NCBI GenBank assembly: GCA_030789695.1
Contig: CM061136.1
Span: 130,300,648 to 130,364,647, forward strand
Direction: 5' to 3'
Source of the DNA: Scilla litardierei
Lineage: Eukaryota > Streptophyta > Magnoliopsida > Asparagales > Asparagaceae
DNA length: 64,000 nucleotides
Below, in pieces: positions 56,001-64,000 of the stretch. The position numbers were made by a program, and so were the translations under genes. The notes below the pieces were generated by a model that saw nothing but the letters and a program-made list of their open reading frames with translations, was not told the origin of the DNA and made no database searches. Position 1 is the first letter of the stretch. Every line of letters begins with the position of its first letter.

Positions 56001-59000
56001 TCCAATCAGAAATGCAATGAAGTTTGATATACTGTAGCATTTGATATTCTATGAAGTTTGATATTCAATGAAGTTTGATATTCTGTAGCATTTGATATTC
56101 ACTGAAGTTTGAGTACAAAATTCAATGAAGTTTGATATTATGTAGCAGTTGAAATTCAATGAACAAAAATTTGATATGTTGTAGCATTCTGTACTCAAAT
56201 TCAATGAAGTTGATACAAATTTTCCCTCCAATTTCCGAATGTGAATGAATGAAGTATCAAATTTCTTCAAATGAGTTCTTCAAATGAGTTCTCAGATATC
56301 CTGTGAATTTGATACTTCATTCAGTGAATTTGATACTTCATTGAGATATCTCAACAATGTGAAGGAATTTGTAAACAATGTGAACTCATTTGAATTTGTA
56401 AATGAATTTGTGAACTTCAACAATGTAAACAATGAAATATCGCAACAATGTGTAAATATTTGATATCAACAATGTTATTGATATTAACAATGAGTTGATT
56501 TCAACAATGTGTATCAGTTGATATAAATGAGATATCTCAGTTAAATTCATTCAACAATGTGTTCAATTCAACAAATTCAAATGAGTTCAGTTGATATTAC
56601 AAATTCATCTCAACAATGTGAACTCATTTGATACTTCTTTTACACTCAAACTTATTTCAGAAATTGAAACTTCATTCACTGAGATATCCTAATGTTGAAA
56701 TTGATTTGATTGAGTTTAAAATGAAAATCAATTGAAATTTTTTGATTTTAAAAACTGAAAATTTGAAATCATCAGGATATCTCAGTTTTTGATCAACAAA
56801 TTTGCAAAATTTGAAATCATGATTGGTTTTCATCTTCCTGAGAATTCAGAAATTTGATATACTTCATTCACAGATTCACAAAAATTATCAACTCAGTCAA
56901 AAAATTGATATCATGTGAATGAAGTATCAAATTCATTCACATATTCATAGAAATTCTCAAAAATTACCCATCTCAACATTGTTGTTGATATTAACAATGA
57001 GTTGATTTCAACAATGTGTATCAGTTGATATAAATGAGATAGCTCAGTTGAATTCATTCAACAATGTGTTCAATTCAACAAATTCAAATGAGTTTAGTTG
57101 ATATTACAAATTTATTCAACAATGTGAACTTCAGTTACAAATTCATTCACATTTTCAGTTGACATCTCAGCAATGTGAACTCATTTGATACTTCTTTTAC
57201 ACTCAAACTTATTACAGAAATTGATACTTCATTCGCTAAGATATCCTGATGTTGAAATTGATTTGATTAAGTTTAAACTGAAAATCAACTGAAATTTTTT
57301 GATTTTTAAACTGAAAATTTGAAATCATCAGGATAGCTCAGTTTTTGATCAACATATTTGCAAAATTTGAAATCATGATACATTAACTTGAATGATTATC
57401 ATTCACCTTTCAAACTATGAATGATTATTGTTGAATTTGAAATCATCACCTTTGAATTTTGAAATTTCTGATACATTAACTTGAATTTTGAAATTTTGAA
57501 AGGTGGTTGAAAGGTGAAAATCCTGATACATTAACTTGAAATATGTTTGAAAGGTCTGATACATTCACTTGAAATATGTTTGAAAGGTCTGATACCTTAA
57601 CTTGAAATATGTTTCAAACATAACTTGAAATATGTTTGAAATTTGATTTTTGATTTCACAGGATTTTCAGTGAATGAAGTATATCAGGTGCATGAAGGGT
57701 GAATTTCAAAATTTCATTCACAGTATATCATTCACAGGATTTTGAAAGGTGAATGTAGAGTGGTGATTTGACAGGTGAATGTAGAGTGAAAATTTTCAGT
57801 GAATGAAGTATCAACTGAAAATCCTGTGAAAATTTCATGTGAAAATTTGATGTAGAGTGAAAATATCTGAGTTAAAATTTGATTTAGAGTGACATTCAAG
57901 TATCAACTCTACATTTGATGTAGAGTAACATTTTGATACTTGAATCTCAATTGATATCTGAGTTGATACTTGAATCTTTGATGTAGAGTGACATCAAATG
58001 TAGAGTGAGATATCCTGAGTATCAAAAATTCAAGTACCCTGAGATTCAAGTATCAAAGAGTGACATCAAATTTCAACTGAGATTCAAGTATCAACGGAGA
58101 TATTAACTGAGATACTTGAATGTCACTCTACAACAAAATACTTGAATGTTTAACTGAAATTTTGATGTAGAGTTAAAATTTGATGTAGAGGGACATTCAA
58201 GTATCAACTGAGATGTCCTGTGAAAATTTCAAAATCCTGTGAATGATATTTCAAAATTCACCCTACATTCACATTTCAAATTTTCAGTGAAAGAAGTATT
58301 TTAGGTGAAAATCCTGTGAATGAAGTATATCGGGTGAAATTTATAATACATTCACCTTTCAAATTTCAAATTTTGATATAATTCAACTGATGAATGCAAG
58401 AGTTATTTCAGTTTTTGATATCATTCACCTTTCAAACTGAAAATTTGAAAAGATCCAGCTGAAAATCAACCTTCTAATCCTGATGTTGAAATGAATGGAA
58501 ACTTGATGTTGCAAATTATCAACTCATTCAAAACTGAAATCATGATTTTGCATATCATTCACCTTATTTGCAAATCAAAAATCAAATTTTGAAGCTCCCA
58601 GATCATTCACAAATTTTTGAATTACATCAAATTTTGACAATCAAACTTTTGAATTCACTTGAATGAGTTGAAAATCTCTGAATTCAAAAATATTACATTT
58701 GAATAACATTTGATATAACTCTGTGAATTCAAAAATTTTCACTCATTCACAGGATATCAAATGTTATCATTCATCCATTCACAGGATATCAAATGTTATT
58801 CACAGAGTTATATCAAATGTTCTCCCCACGTAAAGATATAACTATGTGAATGATTTGAAAATCTGTGACTGACTTGCAATTCACAGGATATCAAGATATT
58901 TGAAGTATATTCACAAAATTCTGATATACAACTCAAAATGATAAAATCAAAATTTTAGAAATCGGGAATATACTTCAAATTAACAGGATTTAGAAATCAC

Positions 59001-60050
59001 AGAATATACTTCATTAACAGGATTTAGAAATCACAGAATATACTCAAACTTCAGTGATATATTCACAGATTTGAATGTTAGAAATCAGGAATATACTTCA
59101 AATTATCAAGATTTGAATTATACTTCAAATTAAAATATTTGAAGTATATTAGAAATTTGAATTTTAGTTGAAGTATATTCAAGATATAGTATATCAGTTT
59201 GAGTTGAAATATATTAAGATATGAATTATCAGTTTGAGTTGAAGTATAAAAAATCTTGATATCCTGTGAATTGCAAATCATTCACAGATTTTGAAATCTC
59301 TGAAGTACATTCAAAATTTTTTGATTTTGTGAAAAATTTGTAAACGAATTTAAAATTTAAATCATCATGAATATACTTCAATCAATTTGTAAATTTGAAA
59401 TTTTAATATACTTCAAGATATAGTATATTCAAGATATGTTAGAAATCAGGATATCAAGATTTGAATTATCGGGATTTGAATTATACTTCAAATTAAAATA
59501 TTTGAAGTATATTAGAAATTTGAATTTTAGTTGAAGTATATTCAAGATATTTGAAGTATATTCACAAAATTCTGATATACAACTCAAAATGATAAAATCA
59601 AAATTTTAGAAATCAGGAATATACTTCAAATTAACAGGATTTAGAAATCACAGAATATACTCCATTAAAAGGATTTAGAAATCACAGAATATACTCAAAC
59701 TTCAGTGATATATTCACAGATTTGAATGTTAGAAATCAGGAATATACTTCAAATTATCAGGATTTCATACAACTCAAACAGATTTCACAGATTTCTAAAA
59801 TCAAAATCAGGAATATACTTCATTCAAAAATTTTGTGAATATTCACATATTCAAAAATTATCAACTCAAACTGATAAAATCAAAATTGTCAAATTTTCAG
59901 TTTGAGTGTATATTCACAAAATTTGAAATCAACTAAAATTATGAACGCAGTCAAAAATCAAAAATCACAAATCAAATTTGAAAATTTGATATACTTCATT
60001 CACATATTCACCTGATGTTGCATGAAGGGTTCAAATCACCAACGTGAACT
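53060..60050. repeat. AT-rich, self-similar low-complexity region
   Basis: About 7 kb built from a small word set (TTCAAATTTGATACTTCATTC, CAACAATGTGAA, GAATATACTTCAAATT and variants), with almost no GC-rich stretch apart from a hAT-type insertion. Long imperfect direct repeats are visible: about 56460-56860 against 56980-57380, and about 58905-59100 against 59550-59755. No credible ORF. Its place upstream of the Helitron gene suggests the Helitron 5' region, but it could be a separate repeat. Confidence 0.6.
54453..55302. mobile_element. Non-autonomous hAT-type element (850 bp)
   Basis: Terminal inverted repeats TAGGGGTGGGCA and TGCCCACCCCTA, flanked by an 8-bp duplication ACTGCAAA/ACTGTAAA with one mismatch. 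8-bp duplications and a GGGGTGGGC-type terminus fit hAT. Subterminal regions are full of CCGAT/ATCGG words in both orientations (CGAATCCGATTCCGAT), as expected of transposase-binding sites. No transposase ORF. Confidence 0.85.
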
Positions 60051-60669
60051 TTTGAAGATCCCAGTTAAACACACCCAGCCACCTTGCAAAAATCTGAAAC
60101 GACCAAAAAAAATGGCTAACGTGAGAAAAATTCGAAAAGAAAATGTTGCAAAAACATGAAAAAATGGCAACGTGAGGAAGATGATTACCTAAATTCCCTC
60201 TCCAAAGTAATTCCCTCCAAGCGAACTCAAGATTGCAACGTGAGGAAGATGATTACGGCTGCAGGTGTGTTGGCTTTGCGTGGTGGAAGAGGATTATCGG
60301 GATGGATCAAGATGGCAACGTGAGGAATGGAGGTTGAAGATGAGGTAGATGGCAACATTGTTCTCTCCAAATTCCCTCCAAGCTCCGGTTCTAATTCATT
60401 TCTCTGATGGCTCTGATGTGATCAAATATTTGAACACATCACCAATTTTCCCCTAATTTTCCCTCCATACACATTCCCTCCTAAGTTTCCCTCCAAATTT
60501 CACACCAGATGCCAACGTGTGGAGGGTTCTTCAAATGATGTCAAATTCAACTGAGTTCAATTTCAGTCAAATATCCTTCAAATTCAATTCAAATTTAAAA
60601 GAGTTCAAATTACATGCAAGTTTGGACTGCTGACTGGGACAAAATTCAAATTATGCATGCTTTATAGAA
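60051..60669. other. Non-coding region with repeated GCAACGTGAGGA motifs
   Basis: GCAACGTGAGGA occurs at about 60168, 60236 and 60315, with related CAACGTG words nearby, plus several TTCCCTCCAA-type stretches. The right end (60600-60669) repeats 53819-53915. On the minus strand it begins TCTATTCTATAAAGC next to a TA microsatellite, a candidate Helitron 5' end. Confidence 0.45.
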
Positions 60670-60670
60670 T

Positions 60671-60724
<54 letters not shown>

Positions 60725-60770
60725 GTATATGTATATGTATATATATGTATATGTATATATGTATATATAT
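60669..60770. repeat. TA-rich microsatellite
   Basis: Pure (TA)n to about 60718, then TATATG-type imperfect repeats. A short GT microsatellite follows the hairpin at about 60949-60965. Confidence 0.9.
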
Positions 60771-60777
60771 AGGGATT

Positions 60778-60933
60778 AATGGGTATCATACGCCATATGA
60801 GGCCTTGCCTCATATTCCCTCTCACATAAAGCAATCAAGTACAAGCCCACATGGGCTTGTACTTGGTTGTACTTAATTGCTTTATGTGAGAGGGAATATG
60901 AGGCAAGGCCTCATATGGCGTATGATACCCATT
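60778..60933. repeat. 156-bp near-perfect hairpin (foldback element candidate)
   Basis: Outer arms 60778-60838 and 60873-60933 are inverted copies (AATGGGTATCATACGCCA against TGGCGTATGATACCCATT) with about one mismatch by eye. The inner arms AGTACAAGCCCA and TGGGCTTGTACT form a second perfect stem. The right arm has a 7-9-base extra segment. No coding sequence; target duplication uncertain (possibly ATT). Confidence 0.85.
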
Positions 60934-60999
60934 ATTCTCATATATATGTGTGTGTGTGTGTGTGTACTTATGCCATGAATTTAGAATTTAATTTGTTTT

Positions 61000-61760
61000 A
61001 CCACAAAATTTATCTTTGAGGAGAAATATACATAAAAGCTTCTTATTTCCTCCTTCAATCCAATTAAATTCAATATTAGGCAACTAATCATACAGCGTAT
61101 GTTCACAACATATAATCAAATGTGCCCAAAAATTGAATTTAAATGAAACTGAACTTAAATGTAAATATATATGAAAAACTTTTATTTACTCCGTCGATCC
61201 ATTTAAAATTCAATCAGGCAACTAATCATACAACGTATGTATTTAACCGTTTACATTCCGAAATAATAATAATTTAACAGTTGAGCCCACTTTGCTGGGA
61301 TTTCAAGAAAATTAGAATCATTTCGAAACGTATAAATAAAGCAAAGAATGCCTAAAAGAATTAAAATGGAACGAATGTAATTTAACACACAAATTGGGCC
61401 TAAAGGAAATATATATACACATAACCATTTATTTCCTCGTTTAACGAATTTAAATTTAAAATTTTAGGCACTGAATTACGTACAAATTATATATGTAGCC
61501 TTTTATATATCGAAATAAAAATAATTGACATGATAAAGCCCACTTTGGTGGGGTTTTGATTTAATTACAATTATTTCGAAATATATATTTAATGAAGCGT
61601 GCCTAAAATTGAATTTAATTAAACTATTTTAACACAAAAAATTATACCTCAAAGGAAATATATATGTATAAAAAAACTTCATTATTTCCTTGGCAATATT
61701 TGTGTTAATATTCTTAAGAAAGAAGCCCGAAATAGTGTTCATATAGCCAAAATATTTGCC
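61000..61760. repeat. Degenerate AT-rich tandem repeats
   Basis: GGCAACTAATCATAC recurs at about 61079 and 61217. GCCCACTTT-GG-TTT... with ATTTCGAAA and TGCCTAAAA recurs at about 61285 and 61539, a spacing near 254 bp. No gene seen. Confidence 0.6.
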
Positions 61761-61889
61761 AAACAAGGAGGCCCAAAACTGGTGCACATAGCCAAAACAG
61801 GCCCAAAAAAATACCAGCCCAATACTGTTTAAAAATTTTATTTTATTGAAAATGTTGTTTTGGGCCTAAGCCTGGCCCAAGGTCTGCTA

Positions 61890-62400
61890 AGGTTTGAAAA
61901 AAAAAATAAAAAACCCTAACAGGTGGGCATCTAGGGGGCGGCCACCGCCGCCCCCTTTTCCATCGGGAGCCGGCAGGCCTGCCGGCGTCGCGTCCTCCGA
62001 CGTGGGCCGCTCGGCGTCGCCCCCTGATCCCAATGGGGGCGGCTCGATGCCTCCCCCTATAAACTACGACAGGCCCCCAGTCGGGGGCCTGCTTTGCTCC
62101 GACCGGGGGCAGCATCCGCTGCCCCCTCTGATCCCGATGGGGGCGGCGAAAGCCACCCCCTTTGATGCCGACGGGGGGCAGCAGGGTGCCGCCCCCCTAT
62201 TCCTGAACGGGGGCGGCTTCCGCCGCCCCATCTTTTTCCTCTGTTCGGCCGACAGTGGCGGCAAGGCCGCCCCTTTCTTTTCTGCGTCGGCGCCGGCAGT
62301 GCCAACGCCGATCTCCTAACATGGATGGTAGCATGCCCCCTCTATTGCCGTGTCGGTCGGCAGCCTGCGGGCCGCCCCCGATCTAGGGTTTGTAAGTTTT
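61890..62400. other. GC-rich block with repeated GGGGGCGGC phrases
   Basis: GATCCCAATGGGGGCGGC, GATCCCGATGGGGGCGGC and similar phrases recur about every 40-110 bp. Open frames exist on both strands, lack domains and are Pro/Gly/Ala-rich from composition. It lies just before an LTR-like start at 62442. I see no supported gene. Confidence 0.5.
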
Positions 62401-62441
62401 TTTTAAAAAACAGGGGAAAACAACCAAAAACCACAAATTTT

Positions 62442-62953
62442 ATGTAACGGCCGCTTTTCGGCCGTTCGTATTTTATATGTGCACGTACTTTTTCGTGCAC
62501 GTATTTTATTTGGCCCTTTCTTGGTTTCGGTATATACGATGTGATATGTCGTTGTGACCGTATGGAAGTGTGAAATTTTATAGTAATTTTTGGGAACGTC
62601 ATTTCACAGCTCGTTTTCTCGCAAAACAGCTTTGAATGGAAGGGCATTTTGGTCTTTTGGCCTCAATACTCAGTTCCCGATTTTACAATAATTTTTGGTA
62701 TGTGAGCACACGATTAGGCCCCATAGCCATGTACTTCTTGTCTCCACGATCGTCCCGGTATTTTCGGATTATTTTTCCGATGCCCGTAGTGGAAGATATC
62801 CCCTAATCAATTTTCAACCATTGATTAGCCACTAATCTTTTGGATTTCAAATTTAAAACCAAATCTAATCAAATCCCTCATTTTCCTCATACGTAACATG
62901 GGAATAACTCTTAGCCCTATTGTCACCCTCTGTTATCTCAATCTCCACTCTCC

Positions 62954-63016
<63 letters not shown>

Positions 63017-64000
63017 CCAATTAGCCAAAAACCCAAACCCAAATATCAAACCCCTTTCTTCTTCAGAAGGAAAACATGGCCAGCCGCAAGGTACCCACGC
63101 AAACCCACCTCCACGCAAATTTTTGCTTCTCCTCCGGCCACCCTAGGCCGCCCCCGACCTCCCCTGACCGTCGGCCACCCATCCACCTCCGGCCCCCTTC
63201 TCTCTCCTCCATTTTCTCTCTCTAAAAAGCCCTCAAACCCAAACTATACACAGATCTGGCCACCGGCACTCCAACTCACAGCCAGCCGCCGACCGCCGCC
63301 GCCGTCAGCGACCACTACCCCCACTTTGTTCCCCTTTGATCCCTCTCCACTCTGCAACTTCCCTCACACTTATAGCCACCTGTAGCTCCTTGAAACCTCG
63401 TCGGAACATGCAGTATCGGCTGTTTTTGACAGATCTGGAAGCTGAACTTCAACGCCAGCTCACGACCACCTCCGACCACCCCCGGTGACAACTCCACCAC
63501 TGTTGGCTTCGTCTTGAAGTCCTTTCGTTTCTGCAACTTCCCATTGTCGCTGTTCATTACTGGATTTCTGCTGAGACGCACGACAATGAACGTTGCATGA
63601 ATCTGTTCTCTCCAGCTTCTCACGGCCACCTGCCGCCGTACGCTCACGCCGTCGGCGGCCCACCAGGCCGGCCATCTTCCACTGATCCTACTTCATCTAC
63701 CGACAGCCCCCTTGGACTCTCAGAGTACACGTGCGTCGCCGTACACACGTGGTTTTACCCGACGTCGCCGCCGTCGTGAAGATCTGTTGCGCTACCCGCA
63801 ACGGAAAGGAGATCACTGCTAGATCGCTGTTTTCGTGCCATCACCTCCCATGCAACGAGAAGGAGATCAGACTTGTCTTGTCCCATGCACAAGGTTGAGC
63901 ATTCTCTCGGTTGAGAAGGTGCTGGCCGCCTTCTAACTGAAAGGCGTGAACCTTAGTGACACACTCCTCAGTCTTGTCTTGTCCCGTGCACAAGGTTGAG
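62442..64000 (+). repeat. LTR related to element B, cut by the window edge
   Basis: Starts TGTAACGGCCGCTTTTCGGC, then GTGCACGTACTTTTTCGTGCACG, GATGTGATATGTCGTTGTGA and GGGAACGTCATTTC. The same order of phrases opens the B LTR (24912 and 31863) with many substitutions. Contains a (TC)n run (about 62957-63014) and GC-rich sequence. Short open frames at 63300-63780 lie on both strands and have no domains. No end, PBS or partner is visible. Confidence 0.65.
62957..63014. repeat. (TC)n microsatellite
   Basis: About 29 uninterrupted CT units inside the B-related LTR. Confidence 0.95.

Noticed and set aside
53060..60050. Centromeric satellite array
   Set aside because: No constant monomer length; duplications are irregular and words are shuffled.
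60646..60834. ORF of alternating Tyr/Ile/Thr/His
   Set aside because: Translation of a TA microsatellite.
61894..62319. 141-codon Pro/Gly-rich ORF
   Set aside because: Opposite strand is equally open, the sequence is built of GGGGGCGGC repeats and no motif is present.
62898..63779. Short ORFs around the (TC)n run and the GC-rich end
   Set aside because: Simple-sequence translation or no domain; they lie in an LTR-like region.
1..64000. tRNA, rRNA or microRNA genes
   Set aside because: No tRNA cloverleaf, rRNA segment or known miRNA precursor was recognised; the tRNA matches seen are retrotransposon primer-binding sites.

Overview
This is transposon-filled intergenic DNA from a flowering plant with a large, repeat-rich nuclear genome. 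The evidence is plant Ty1/copia (SIRE/Maximus-type) and Ty3/gypsy (Tat-type) retrotransposons, a plant-type Helitron with GT-AG introns, and one exon of a PTI1-like plant kinase. Species or order cannot be read from the sequence. No intact host gene and no RNA gene was found.

Layout. 1-4884: truncated Tat-like gypsy element on the minus strand, with most of gag and the reverse-transcriptase core missing and an opposing ORF beyond pol. It is inserted in a Helitron fragment (4885-5011). 5061-10900: mostly non-coding relic DNA with one PTI1-like kinase exon and, next to the Helitron, a row of small exon-like segments. 10921-16207 plus 52668-53050: a decayed minus-strand Helitron (Rep/helicase) whose upstream exons are tandemly duplicated and split by a 36-kb nest. 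53060-60670: AT-rich, self-similar DNA, perhaps the Helitron 5' region, holding a hAT-type element. 60670-64000: microsatellites, a 156-bp hairpin, degenerate repeats, a GC-rich block and the start of a second LTR related to an element in the nest.

The nest (16208-52667) can be resolved from LTR ends, target-site duplications (TSDs), PBS and PPT. SIRE element 1 (LTRs 16208-17941 and 50934-52667) contains a solo LTR 'A' (23779-47792, TSD CAATG). A contains a LARD-like element 'B' (24912-47320, TSD GGAAC) with 2.9-kb LTRs and a non-coding interior. B holds a 474-bp non-autonomous Helitron (30887-31360) and, in its 3' LTR, a younger SIRE element 2 (32890-45466, TSD ACCAC). Hand-counted LTR differences (about 1.7%, 1.5% and 0.8%) fall in the order the nesting requires.

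How the parts work. Each SIRE element encodes Gag, Pol (protease, integrase, reverse transcriptase, RNase H) and a third env-position ORF. Both copies carry damage at catalytic or zinc-binding residues. The most unusual signal is a tandem array of about 114-bp units built from inverted TAGTCGGTC/GACCGACTA motifs. It lies just upstream of the TATA box in the SIRE U3 and again in the interior, between pol and the third ORF. The unrelated solo LTR A has its own array of GACCG-type hairpins in the same place relative to its TATA box.
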